From Deltaproteobacteria bacterium (lineage in GTDB: Bacteria > Myxococcota_A > UBA9042 > PHBI01), in the NCBI GenBank assembly GCA_011526585.1, contig WYBB01000246.1, forward strand, positions 1 through 64,000: a DNA stretch of 64,000 nucleotides, given 5' to 3'. Position 1 is the first letter of the stretch; the number at the start of each line of letters is the position of its first letter. Below, piece by piece: positions 46,301 to 53,407 of the stretch. The translations under genes were made by a program, and so were the position numbers. Below the pieces are notes generated by a model. That model saw nothing but the letters and a program-made list of their open reading frames with translations, searched no databases and had not been told where the DNA came from.

Positions 46301-46517
46301 GGAGACGAGCGAGCACGCCGAGGTGCCGGACGCGCCCGACCCGGAAGGAGCCGACGGCACGACCCAGGATACAGCCGCGGAGGCGGAGGCCGAGGCCGCT
46401 CCGCGACCGAAGGACGATGGCTGCGGCGGCGCGCGCGGGGGTGACGGGCTCATCGTGCTCGCGCTGCTGGCGGGCGCGTGGGCGCGGTCGAGGCGCCGTT
46501 GGGGGTGGACATCGTAG
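43383..46517 (+). CDS. Right-handed parallel beta-helix surface protein with MYXO-CTERM tail
   Basis: A 1044-residue exported protein. It has a signal peptide (cleavage near AHARTW, about residue 30) and a long beta-helix region with NosD-like coils (FQITDGGAERGGAIHVVEG, NNGFAWNTAHTPAGTG, GGGFHLSRCLSRLDHN). A domain with paired Asp/Cys units follows (DEDDVPNLDRTTLASDQD), then an acidic Glu/Pro/Thr linker of about 110 residues. The tail is the MYXO-CTERM sort: Cys-Gly-Gly, a hydrophobic helix (LIVLALLAGAWA), and a basic end (RSRRRW). This tail directs surface anchoring by lipidation and processing in myxobacteria. Probably a polysaccharide-related or adhesion protein; substrate unknown. Confidence 0.9.
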   Translation: MKPHACTLAILSSFAGLVTTVGLAEVAHARTWHVDYALAQFIAPPDRDGDEDSPFLTIGAALARAVAGDVVLVHPESYAENLDLPAGVELRAAFPAWGADTALEDITQLVVDDRSRPGILVGGADPRTAIIGFQITDGGAERGGAIHVVEGRARIEDNFFFLNAAEGAAPLGGAIAVFDAPDDPLPAGEHHVVVRNNGFAWNTAHTPAGTGRGGAIACRANRRQPKIMIDANEFRAPVAGFENSADLGGAVYIEQCEATVRDNWFEDNRARMAGGGLYCTGAGSNAPAPITLSGNLVRGNSVGEGAGGGFHLSRCLSRLDHNTIGDNVAKTDGGGVYCVGLCALGANVGRNHFERNSAERHGGGLAVIDPELGSRVERNVFRDNEADADADGEGAGGGIHVAATVTGQGLDGLPVARVMPIEGRLDDDSLIEDNSAARGGGVAVAGRIADDGDVVAPLHVPITAYAITGNQATYGGGVYIGGAAHAVMGDLAGVFFVLAPPRWVLVDANLALADGGGVHVDARGALTAVGNYIGEPDLAGNLAEDGEGGGVWAHASATVSAWFNCFAKNRADRGGGVFGGAATQSVRANSFFGNAANTGGGAFIEGGTRFSLNAVHDSTGGGVSCGPGGGLIEDNRIQANDPFDLDEAACGEGVDNHTGALARVRGVYGVRHRFVDCGPPEPDEPEGVVALGDFGDAPDDTHGAFSAGYRAPHGEVVGRFATYAASDNAAEGRGGPSHGLVDLVWLGAATSSDGGAESDFDEDDVPNLDRTTLASDQDAHDDGWAISRLSPCATTEVTLEVTASELVAGSPLEVVYLNVVADWDHDGRWGGDSAPCGEPVAEWVVRDLAVRPEPGASVAVMVPIATGDAGDVWLRVMVAESPIGDLDDWDGSAPAPFLIGETEDHRVCVGDSDEDCEDHASAEEGPAEETAEPTEHASEAPPEPTEEVSEEGPEPVETEASAEPGEEVAEHGPETSEHAEVPDAPDPEGADGTTQDTAAEAEAEAAPRPKDDGCGGARGGDGLIVLALLAGAWARSRRRWGWTS

Positions 46518-46542
46518 CGTGCGCGGAGGATCCTCCCGCGCC

Positions 46543-49500
46543 ATGTCCTTCGTCCACCTGCACGTGCACTCCGAATACTCGATGCTCGACTCGACCTCGC
46601 GCATCGTCGACGTGGTCGAGCGCGCCAAGGCCGACGGGGCCAAGGCGATCGCGCTCACCGATCACAACAACATGTTCGGCGCGATCGACTTCTTCAAGGC
46701 CGCGAAGAAGGCCGGGGTCAAGCCGATCCTCGGCGCCGAGCTCAACCTCGTGGCCCTCGATCGTCATGACCCCGAGGCGCGGCGCGCCCCGACGATCCTG
46801 CTCTTGTGCAAGGACCTCGAGGGCTACCGCAACCTGTGCCTGCTCCTGTCGCGCGCCTACATGGATCAGCCGGCGAAGATCGGCACGCCGCGCATCGATC
46901 GGCCGCTGCTCGAGGCGCACGCCAGGGGGCTCATCGCGCTCTCGTCGAGCCTCTCGGGCGAGATCCCGCAGGCGCTCCTGCGCGGGCACGACGCCGAAGC
47001 GCGCGAGCTGGCGCGCCACTACCAGGCGGTCTTCGGCAAGGACGGCTTCTACCTCGAGATCCTGCGCAACGGCATCAAGGAGCAGGAGCGCGTCAACGAG
47101 GCGCTCTTGCGCCTGTCGGAGGAGCTCGAGATCCCGATCGTCGCGGCGGCCGACTCGCACTACTCGAAGAAGGAGGACGCGGCGGCGCACGAGATCCTGA
47201 TGTGCATCCAGCTCGGCAAGGCGCTGCCTTCGCTCGACACCAAGGCGCGCATCACCGACGATCTCTACCTCGCGCCCGCCGCCGAGATGGTCGAGCGCTT
47301 CGCCGACCTGCCCGAGGCCGTCGCCAACACGCTCGTCATCGCCGAGATGTGCTCGCTCGAGATCCCGCTCGGCAAGACCTTCCTTCCCACCTTCCCGGTG
47401 CCCGCCGGCTTCGACGCGGCGAGCTACATGGCCGACGTGGCGCGCAAGGGGCTCGACGCCCGCCTCGCCAGGATGCGCGCGCTCGGCGAGAGCCCCGACG
47501 AGGCGGTCTATCGCGACCGGCTCGAGCTGGAGATCGCCTGCATCGACAAGATGGGCTTCCCCGGCTACTTCCTCATCGTCTGGGACTTCATCGACTACGC
47601 CAAGCGAAACGACATCCCGGTCGGCCCGGGGCGCGGCTCGGGCGCTGGCTCGCTGGTCGCCTACTCGCTCGGGATCACCGACATCGATCCCATCCGCTAC
47701 ACGCTCCTCTTCGAGCGCTTCCTGAACCCAGAGCGCGTGTCGATGCCGGACTTCGACATCGACTTCTGCATGAACAAGCGCGACCGCGTGATCCAGTACG
47801 TCACGCAGAAGTACGGCGAGGACAACGTCGGCCAGATCATCACCTACGGCACGATGAAGGCCAAGGCGGTCGTGCGCGACGTGGCGCGCGCGCTCGCCAT
47901 GAGCTTCGCCGAGGCCGACCGCGCCGCCAAGCTCATCCCCGAAGAGCTCGGCATGACGCTGGCCAAGGCCTTCGAGATCGAAAAACGCCTGACCGAGCTC
48001 ACCGAGGAGGACCCGCGCTACGCCAAGCTCTTCGAGTACGCGCGCCTGCTCGAGGGCATGAACCGCCAGCCCGGCATGCACGCCGCCGGCGTCGTCATCG
48101 GCGACGCGCCGCTGTGGGAGTACGTGCCGCTCTATGCCGTCAAGGACGACGCCGGGCGCGTGGTGCGCATCACCCAGTTCGCCAAGAACGAGGTCGAGGA
48201 GGCGGGCCTCGTCAAGTTCGACTTCCTCGGGCTCAAGACGCTGACCGTCGTCGATGACGCGCTGCGCCTCGTCAACACGCGCCGCAAGAAGGCCGGCCAG
48301 GACCCGGTCGACATCGCCGCCATCCCGCTGGCCGATCCGAAGGTCTATCAGCTCATCGGCAGCGGCCACACGACCGGCGTCTTCCAGCTCGAGTCGTCGG
48401 GCTTCAAGGAGCTCCTGCGGCGCCTCAAGCCCGACTGCATCGAGGACATCATCGCCGCGGTGGCGCTCTATCGACCGGGCCCGCTGCAGTCGGGCATGGT
48501 CGACAGCTTCATCAAGCGCAAGCACGGCCAGGAGGCGGTCGCCTACCCGCACCCCAAGCTCGAGACCGTGCTCAAGGAGACCTACGGCGTCATGGTCTAC
48601 CAGGAGCAGGTGATGTCGTCGGCGAGCGTGCTTGCCGGCTTCTCGCTCGGTCAGGCGGACCTCTTGCGGCGCGCCATGGGCAAGAAGAAGCCCGAGGAGA
48701 TGGCCAAGCAGCGCGCGGTCTTCGCCAAGGGCTGCGCCGAGCGCGGGGTCGACGAGAGGCAGGCGACCGAGATCTTCGACACCATCGAGAAGTTCGCCGG
48801 CTACGGCTTCAACAAGTCCCACTCGGCCGCCTACGGCCTCATCACCTATCAGACCGCCTGGCTCAAGACGCACTACCCCGTCGAGTTCATGGCGGCGCTG
48901 CTCACGAGCGACGGCGACTCGACCGACAAGATCGTGCGCCTCATCGCCGAGTGCCGCCAGATGGGGCTCACGGTGTTGCCGCCGTCGGTCAACCAGTCCG
49001 AGCTCGACTTCACCGCGGTCGTCTCGCCGGCGGGCGGCGAGGGCGCCATCCGCTTCGGCATGCGCGCCGTCAAGGGCGTCGGCGAGGGCGCGGTCGAGGC
49101 GATCCTCGCAGCGCGCGCCGACGGCGACTTCAAGGACCTCTACGACTTCTGCGAGCGCGTCGATCTCAAGCGCGTCAACAAGCGCGTCATGGAGGCGCTG
49201 GTCAAGTGCGGCGCCTTCGACGAGCTCGGCCAGACGCGGCGCGGCCTCTGGGACGAGCTCGACCGCGCCATCGAGCGCGGGCAGACGACCCAGCGCGACA
49301 AGCAGGCCGGGCAGTTCTCGCTCTTCGGCGCGCTGATGGAGGCGCCCAAGCCCAAGCCGGCCGACAAGGTCGTGTTCGAGTTCAAGGAGGAGTGGCCGGA
49401 CAAGGAGCGCCTCGCCTACGAGAAGGAGTGCCTCGGCTTCTACGTCTCGGGCCACCCGCTCGACCGCTACGTCGGGGACTTCGCGCGCCTCGGCCTCAAG

Positions 49501-50052
49501 ACCATCGCCCAGCTCGACGAGGTCGAGGGTCAGGAGCTGCGCGAGGAGGTCGCCGTCGCCGGCGTGGTGAGCGAGGTGCGCGACCGCACGACCAAGACCG
49601 GTCAGCGCATGGCCTTCTTCTATCTCGAGGACCTGACCGGGCGCATCGAGGTGCTGGTCTTCACCAAGGCCTTCCCGGCGTTCGAGCCGCACCTGTCCAA
49701 GGACGAGCCGATCATCGTGAGCGGCCGCCTCGTGCGCGAGGGTGACGACGAGGAGGCGATGCAGCTCAAGCTGCGCGCCGACGGCTGCCGTCTGTTAAAG
49801 GATGCGCGCGCCGAGCACACGCGCCGGGCGAGGATCCGCTTGCCGGCCGAGACGGTGACGCCCGCGCACCTCAAGCACCTGGCCGACCTGCTCAAGGGCG
49901 CCGACGGGGTGGCCGTCGAGATGGTGGTCGCGGTCAAGGGCAAGGGCCAGGCGACCGTCAAGCTCGGCGACGACTGGCGGCTGCCGATCGACGACGAGGT
50001 CGTCGCCAAGGTCGAGCGTCTCGTCGGCGCGGGCGCGGTCGCCTTCGCCTGA
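46543..50052 (+). CDS. dnaE: DNA polymerase III alpha subunit
   Basis: A 1169-residue replicative polymerase. The N-terminal PHP domain starts HLHVHSEYSMLDS and has ALTDHNNMFG. The polymerase core has GPGRGSGAGSLVAYSLG and the catalytic pair in MPDFDIDFCM (Asp403 and Asp405). It then continues with FQLESSGFKELLRRLKP, GYGFNKSHSAAYG, a tandem helix-hairpin-helix region, a beta-clamp-binding-like QFSLFG (around residue 925), and a C-terminal OB fold (FYLEDLTGRIEVLVFTKAF). The polymerase is full length for the DnaE1 class. It stands alone; the intergenic space after the beta-helix gene is 25 bases. Confidence 0.97.
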   Translation: MSFVHLHVHSEYSMLDSTSRIVDVVERAKADGAKAIALTDHNNMFGAIDFFKAAKKAGVKPILGAELNLVALDRHDPEARRAPTILLLCKDLEGYRNLCLLLSRAYMDQPAKIGTPRIDRPLLEAHARGLIALSSSLSGEIPQALLRGHDAEARELARHYQAVFGKDGFYLEILRNGIKEQERVNEALLRLSEELEIPIVAAADSHYSKKEDAAAHEILMCIQLGKALPSLDTKARITDDLYLAPAAEMVERFADLPEAVANTLVIAEMCSLEIPLGKTFLPTFPVPAGFDAASYMADVARKGLDARLARMRALGESPDEAVYRDRLELEIACIDKMGFPGYFLIVWDFIDYAKRNDIPVGPGRGSGAGSLVAYSLGITDIDPIRYTLLFERFLNPERVSMPDFDIDFCMNKRDRVIQYVTQKYGEDNVGQIITYGTMKAKAVVRDVARALAMSFAEADRAAKLIPEELGMTLAKAFEIEKRLTELTEEDPRYAKLFEYARLLEGMNRQPGMHAAGVVIGDAPLWEYVPLYAVKDDAGRVVRITQFAKNEVEEAGLVKFDFLGLKTLTVVDDALRLVNTRRKKAGQDPVDIAAIPLADPKVYQLIGSGHTTGVFQLESSGFKELLRRLKPDCIEDIIAAVALYRPGPLQSGMVDSFIKRKHGQEAVAYPHPKLETVLKETYGVMVYQEQVMSSASVLAGFSLGQADLLRRAMGKKKPEEMAKQRAVFAKGCAERGVDERQATEIFDTIEKFAGYGFNKSHSAAYGLITYQTAWLKTHYPVEFMAALLTSDGDSTDKIVRLIAECRQMGLTVLPPSVNQSELDFTAVVSPAGGEGAIRFGMRAVKGVGEGAVEAILAARADGDFKDLYDFCERVDLKRVNKRVMEALVKCGAFDELGQTRRGLWDELDRAIERGQTTQRDKQAGQFSLFGALMEAPKPKPADKVVFEFKEEWPDKERLAYEKECLGFYVSGHPLDRYVGDFARLGLKTIAQLDEVEGQELREEVAVAGVVSEVRDRTTKTGQRMAFFYLEDLTGRIEVLVFTKAFPAFEPHLSKDEPIIVSGRLVREGDDEEAMQLKLRADGCRLLKDARAEHTRRARIRLPAETVTPAHLKHLADLLKGADGVAVEMVVAVKGKGQATVKLGDDWRLPIDDEVVAKVERLVGAGAVAFA

Positions 50053-50066
50053 GACGGCGGCACATC

Positions 50067-50524
50067 TCACGTGAAGATGATCTGGGCACCGTCGCTGAGG
50101 TCGTAGAAGTCGCCAGCGGTGATCACGTCCTTGACCTGCGGGATGAGGTCGGACTTCTCGAGCTGGAACATCTCCATGGCGAGCTGGCACGCATAGAGCT
50201 CGCAGCCGGCCTCGTCGAGGATCTGCAACATCTCGCGCGTCGAGGGGATCTCGAGCTTGGTCATCTTCTTGCGCATCATGCGCCCGGCCAGCGCCTCCAT
50301 GCCCGGCAGCCCAGCGAGCATCGTCGGCATCGGGCTGTTCGGGTTGCCGGCCATGTTGACGTGCAGGTGGTCGACCTTGTCCTCGGTGATGGCGGCGAGC
50401 CCCCAGAAGGTGAAGAAGATGAGTGCCTCGATGTCGGCCATGCGTGCGGCGTTGGCGAGGATCAGCGCCGGGTAGACCTGGTCGAGGCCGCCGTGGGAGA
50501 CGATGATGGCGACGCGGCGCCGGC
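50067..50524 (-). pseudogene. DsrE/DsrF-like domain, 3-prime part of a frameshifted fusion
   Basis: This frame encodes a complete DsrE-like (PF13686-type) domain: VAIIVSHGGLDQVYPALIL, IFFTFWGLAAIT, VNMAGNPNSPMPTM, LLDEAGCELYACQLAMEMF and a C-terminal FYDLSDGAQIIFT. Cys in ELYACQLAM and IDEAGC is where the family binds sulfane sulfur. There is no in-frame ATG, GTG or TTG before the first strand for about 60 codons (up to 50697), so it lacks a proper start of its own. It becomes readable from the upstream DUF1641 gene if one base is removed in the G/C repeat at about 50514-50530. Either decay, a sequence error, or programmed frameshifting. Confidence 0.75.
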
Positions 50525-51012
50525 GCGGGCGCGAGTACCGGAGTCGGCACGGGCGCGCGACGAGTCGCCGCGAGGTGTCGCACCCACGACGGAGGCCCCT
50601 CCCCGGGTGGACCCTGATAGGCGGCGACGCGCACGAGCGGCGGCTCGATCGGGTGCTTGGCGATGCGGTCGGCGGCGCGCCCGACCTGCTTGAGCACACC
50701 GACGAGCACGCCCATGCCCTTTTCTTTTTTCTCGGGGTCCTTGCCGGCGCGCACGAGGCCCCACATGCCCTTGGGATCCGCGTGGTCGGCGTCGTGCACC
50801 GCGCCGGCGACCTCGTTCATCATCTGGAGCATGTCGGGCTGCGTGAAGTTGCGCACGGTGTCCAGGATGCCGACGACCTGGTCGCCGAGGCGTCGCACGT
50901 CGTCGGCACCATAGGACTTGACGATCCGGTCGAGCACGCTCAGGAGCTCACGCGCGAAGGCGAAGTAGCCGGCCTTCTCGAGCTGGTCGAGGCGCTCGAC
51001 GGCGCCGCTCAT
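50525..51012 (-). pseudogene. DUF1641-like domain, 5-prime part of a frameshifted fusion
   Basis: The ATG here opens a frame for a DUF1641 domain: RLDQLEKAGYFAFARELLSVLDRIVKSYGADDVRRLGDQVV, FTQPDMLQMMNEV, GMGVLVGVLKQVGRAADRI. A Pro/Ala-rich linker follows (RAPVPTPVLAPAPAPR), after which this frame turns into antisense nonsense while the DsrE fold continues in another frame. Read through, the pair would be a DUF1641-linker-DsrE fusion. DUF1641 proteins occur with SQR-like flavoproteins and DsrE proteins in sulfur oxidation. The start overlaps the stop of the SQR-like remnant (ATGA). Confidence 0.75.
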
Positions 51013-51306
51013 CGCCCATCGAGCGGGGTGGCGTAGACGATCTCGCTGCGGTCGCGCAGGCCGCGGCGCGTGAGGTGCGCGTCGAGGAGGAAAGCCATCT
51101 CCAGCGGGGCGACCGGGCACTTGATCGGCAGGTCGGCGAAGTCGAGGACGATGCGCCCGCCGGCGAAGCGCTCGAGCGCGCGGCCCAGCGCGGCGGCGCC
51201 TTCGAGGGTGTAGAAGTCGAAGATCGAGTTTGTTCCAGGCCGGCCCGAGGAGCCCCGGCGTCTCTTCGGGCGCGGTACCCGCGCCCAGGATCACGAGCTC
51301 CTTCAT
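51009..51306 (-). pseudogene. Remnant of an SQR-like FAD oxidoreductase
   Basis: Only about 98 codons remain of a gene of roughly 400. The front, MKELVILGAGTAP, is the normal FAD-binding start, but it is joined directly to EETPGLLGPAWN, so more than 100 residues are missing. A one-base shift at the AAA of 51229-51231 leads into SIFDFYTLEGAAAL and the active-site region DLPIKCPVAPLEMAFL. It ends prematurely after VYATPLDGR by a TGA that overlaps the next start. The ribosome site (GGAG before ATG) is still there. SQRs oxidise sulfide to polysulfide; this one cannot work. Confidence 0.7.
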
Positions 51307-51366
51307 GGAAGGCTCCGTTCGAGCGGGTTCACACGCCGGCTGTGTGGAGGTGCACAGCGCGGTCGT

Positions 51367-51879
51367 TCACGAAGGTGAGGGCGGGGCGGACGGGTCGAGG
51401 TGGCGGCAGAGCTCGACGCCGTTGACGACGATGACGCGCTCGAGCTCGGCGGTCGGGCGCAGCATCGCGCTGACGCCGCAGTAGCGATCCTGCGAGAGCT
51501 GCACCGCGCGGCGGAGCTTGTCGGTCGGCAGGTCGTGGCCGGTGAAATCGTAGCGCAGCGTGATGCGTGCGAAGACCTTGGGGTGGGTCGTGGTCAGCGT
51601 CGCGTCGGCGGTGACCGCGAAGGCGTCGACCACGACGCGCATCTTGTCGAGGATGGCGACGACGTCCATCGCGGTGCAGCCGCAGAGCGCGGTGAGCACG
51701 AGGCCCTTGGGCCGGGGGCCGAGGCCGCGGCCGCCGAACTCGGGGTCGGCGTCGAGGGTCAAGGTGAAGCCCTCGAGCTCGGCGGACAGCGCCATCTCGC
51801 CTTGCCAGACGACGCCCGAGCGCATCGCGCCGGGGGCGGCAGGAGTGGGGGTCGGGGAGGGGTTGGTCGTCGGGTTCAT
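51367..51879 (-). CDS. OsmC/Ohr-family peroxiredoxin-like protein
   Basis: A 170-residue protein of the OsmC superfamily. The reactive Cys pair is in ALCGCTAMDVV (66 and 68) and DRYCGVSAM (134); the fold start WQGEMALSAELEGFTLTLD and the conserved GPRPKGLVL are present. OsmC proteins reduce organic hydroperoxides; those inside sulfur gene sets are thought to deal with persulfides. The start ATG has GAGGAG upstream, and a -24/-12 element lies just before it. It leads the left-hand arm OsmC/SQR remnant/DUF1641/DsrE. Confidence 0.88.
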   Translation of the reverse strand: MNPTTNPSPTPTPAAPGAMRSGVVWQGEMALSAELEGFTLTLDADPEFGGRGLGPRPKGLVLTALCGCTAMDVVAILDKMRVVVDAFAVTADATLTTTHPKVFARITLRYDFTGHDLPTDKLRRAVQLSQDRYCGVSAMLRPTAELERVIVVNGVELCRHLDPSAPPSPS

Positions 51880-51900
51880 GCGGGCTCCTCGGCCCTCGTG

Positions 51901-51920
51901 CGATGCAGGAGCCCTGCCAA
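51901..51920 (-). promoter_or_regulatory. Predicted sigma-54 promoter before the OsmC gene
   Basis: On the minus strand the sequence is TTGGCAGGGCTCCTGCATCG. It fits the -24/-12 consensus (YTGGCACG-N4-TTGCW) with GG and GC exactly ten bases apart. The start of transcription would fall near 51893, giving a leader of about fifteen bases that contains the GAGGAG ribosome site. That fit and the FisR-like activator at 57098 support the call. Confidence 0.6.
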
Positions 51921-51947
51921 TGATGAGCTCCGGACACCGCGTGGACC

Positions 51948-51983
51948 TTGATCGGGCCAGGTTGATGCACTAGCATCTGATGC
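51948..51983 (+). promoter_or_regulatory. Promoter and operator of the VapBC-like module
   Basis: TTGATC (51948-51953) and TAGCAT (51971-51976) are 17 bases apart and fit sigma-70-type boxes. The inverted repeat GATGC-ACTA-GCATC (51964-51977) and the overlapping GCATCTGATGC (51973-51983) cover the -10 box and the transcription start, the usual place for autorepression by a VapB-like antitoxin. The ATG follows at 51984, so the mRNA would have almost no leader. Confidence 0.55.
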
Positions 51984-52226
51984 ATGCGAACCACGCTGGA
52001 CATCGCTGATGACGTGCTGCAGGCCGCCAAGGAGCTCGCGCGGCGTGAGAACAAGACCGCCGGGCAGATGATCTCCGAGCTCGCGCGCAAGGCGTTGACT
52101 GCGCGGGTCTCTGTCGAGCCCGCCCGCGAGGTCAGCGCGTCTCTCGGTTTTCGCCCGTTCCCCAGTCGGGGAGGGCTCGTGACGAACGAAGCGATCGATC
52201 GTCTGCGCGAAGAGGCCGGTGACTGA
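51984..52226 (+). CDS. Antitoxin, RHH type (VapB-like)
   Basis: An 80-residue protein with a ribbon-helix-helix start (MRTTLDIADDVLQAAKELA, then ENKTAGQMISELARKAL). The C-terminus FRPFPSRGGLVTNEAIDRLR is the part that should wrap the toxin. It ends in a TGATG overlap with the PIN toxin and is preceded by palindromes that look like its own operator. Together they form a type II toxin-antitoxin pair. Confidence 0.88.
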   Translation: MRTTLDIADDVLQAAKELARRENKTAGQMISELARKALTARVSVEPAREVSASLGFRPFPSRGGLVTNEAIDRLREEAGD

Positions 52227-52654
52227 TGCGAGCGCTGCTCGACATCAACGTGCTCATCGCCATGCTCGACGTCGACCACGTGCATCACGAACGCGCGCGC
52301 GCCTGGCTCGTCGCGCACGCCAGGGCAGGGTGGGCGTCCTGTCCGATCACCCAGAACGGCTGCGTACGTGTCATGTCCCAGGCGGGGTATCCGAACCCGC
52401 TGCCGACCGCCGCCGTCGCCGAACGACTTGCCGACGCCACGCGCCATGCAGCGCACGAGTTCTGGCCCGACGAGGTCAGCCTGCTGGACCCCGAGAGGGT
52501 CGACCTCGGGCGGGTCCACGGCCCTCGCCAGGTGACGGACGTGTACCTGCTCTCGCTCGCCGTTTCGCGCGGTGGGCGTTTCGTGACCTTCGACGGCAAG
52601 GTGCCGATCTCGGCCGCGCGCGGCGCCACGAGCAAGAGCATCGTCATCCTCTGA
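52226..52654 (+). CDS. PIN-domain toxin (VapC-like)
   Basis: A 142-residue PIN endoribonuclease. Conserved acidic positions are Asp6 in MRALLDINVLIAMLD, the Thr/Asn-type SCPITQNGCVRVM, the second acidic TDVYLLSLAVSRGGRFVTFD and its final Asp. Such toxins cut tRNA or rRNA. The start overlaps the antitoxin stop (TGATG). It interrupts the region between the left and right sulfur arms, whose regulation it may have altered. Confidence 0.88.
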   Translation: MRALLDINVLIAMLDVDHVHHERARAWLVAHARAGWASCPITQNGCVRVMSQAGYPNPLPTAAVAERLADATRHAAHEFWPDEVSLLDPERVDLGRVHGPRQVTDVYLLSLAVSRGGRFVTFDGKVPISAARGATSKSIVIL

Positions 52655-52747
52655 GAGGTTGTCGCAAGATCGGCTGCGGTGGGCGTCTGCGGCGTCAGTC
52701 GGTGAGTCGGCCCTTCGCTTCGAGCCGGCGATCCGCCTCGGGGAGCC

Positions 52748-52794
52748 GTGAAACGACCTGAAACATGTGTTTCGTGTTTCAGGGGATGTTTCAG
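52748..52794. promoter_or_regulatory. Cluster of TGAAAC/GTTTCA sites, probable enhancer (UAS)
   Basis: Five half-sites lie in 47 bases: TGAAAC at 52749-52754, CTGAAACA at 52758-52765, TGTTTC at 52768-52773, TGTTTCAG at 52775-52782 and TGTTTCAG at 52787-52794. CTGAAACA and the first TGTTTCAG are perfect 8-base inverted arms nine bases apart. The group lies about 70-115 bases upstream of the predicted -24 box of the USP gene, a normal enhancer distance. The same half-sites flank the start of the sigma-54 activator gene. Confidence 0.6.
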
Positions 52795-52861
52795 CGCCGA
52801 CACGCTCCTGGCGCTGGTCACCTTGTCCGCTATTTTCAAGGCCGCGAGCTGTGCCGTCGGG

Positions 52862-52878
52862 TTGGCATGCACCGTGCT
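52862..52878 (+). promoter_or_regulatory. Predicted sigma-54 promoter before the USP operon
   Basis: TTGGCATGCACCGTGCT matches YTGGCACG-N4-TTGCW at most positions, with GG (52864-52865) and GC (52876-52877) ten bases apart. Caveat: the start site would be near 52889, only about two bases before the ATG at 52891, so the message would be leaderless. Confidence 0.45.
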
Positions 52879-52890
52879 CTGCAACGCGGC

Positions 52891-53397
52891 ATGTTCACCT
52901 ACCCCTTTCATCGTGTGCTGGTGGCGACGGACTTCTCGGGCTGCGCGGACAGCGCGCTCGAGCTCGGCGCGCGTCTCGCCCACGACCACGGCGCCGAGCT
53001 CCTGGTGCTGCACGTGGTCGAGGTGCGCGGGCTCGGGCTCGACGTGCGCATCCATCCCAAGACCCACCCCGAAGGCATCACCGTCGACGCCTACACGCGT
53101 GAGCTCGCCGAGCGCCAGCTCGCGCAGCGCCTCGAGCACCTGCCGGTCATGGTGCGCCGTCGCGCCGAGGTCGTGCACGGCGCCGCCGGTCCGACCATCC
53201 TCGAGTTCGCCCAGCGCGAGCACGCCGATCTGATCGTGATGGGCACGCGCGGCCGCAGCGGCCTCGCCCACCTCTTCGCGGGCAGCGTCGCCGAGCGCGT
53301 CGTGCGCCACAGCGTCGTGCCGGTCGTCACCGTGCGCGAGCCCACCTGCCGTCAGCCGCCGGTCGATCCCGATCTCGGCGACGAGCTGGAAGGCTGA
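52891..53397 (+). CDS. Universal stress protein (UspA family)
   Basis: A 168-residue single-domain Usp. The start MFTYPFHRVLVATDFSGCADSA and the ATP-binding DLIVMGTRGRSGLAHLFAGSVAERVVRHSVVPVVTV are standard, including the G-2x-G-9x-G(S/T) motif. The chosen ATG gives a normal start; two upstream ATGs give long low-sense extensions. It opens a rightward operon with sulfur-related exporters and a persulfide dioxygenase. Confidence 0.9.
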   Translation: MFTYPFHRVLVATDFSGCADSALELGARLAHDHGAELLVLHVVEVRGLGLDVRIHPKTHPEGITVDAYTRELAERQLAQRLEHLPVMVRRRAEVVHGAAGPTILEFAQREHADLIVMGTRGRSGLAHLFAGSVAERVVRHSVVPVVTVREPTCRQPPVDPDLGDELEG

Positions 53398-53407
53398 GGA
53401 GGGACCG

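Noticed and set aside
43539-46658. Long minus-strand open frame opposite the beta-helix gene
   Set aside because: It reads as Arg/Ala/Val/Asp-rich filler, while the plus strand carries a signal peptide, beta-helix coils and a MYXO-CTERM tail.
46450-49692. Long minus-strand open frame opposite dnaE
   Set aside because: An antisense shadow in GC-rich DNA; DnaE on the plus strand is unmistakable.
52765-52890. Upstream extension of the universal stress protein from earlier ATGs
   Set aside because: It would read through the half-sites and the -24/-12 box and adds low-sense residues; the ATG at 52891 gives the normal Usp start.
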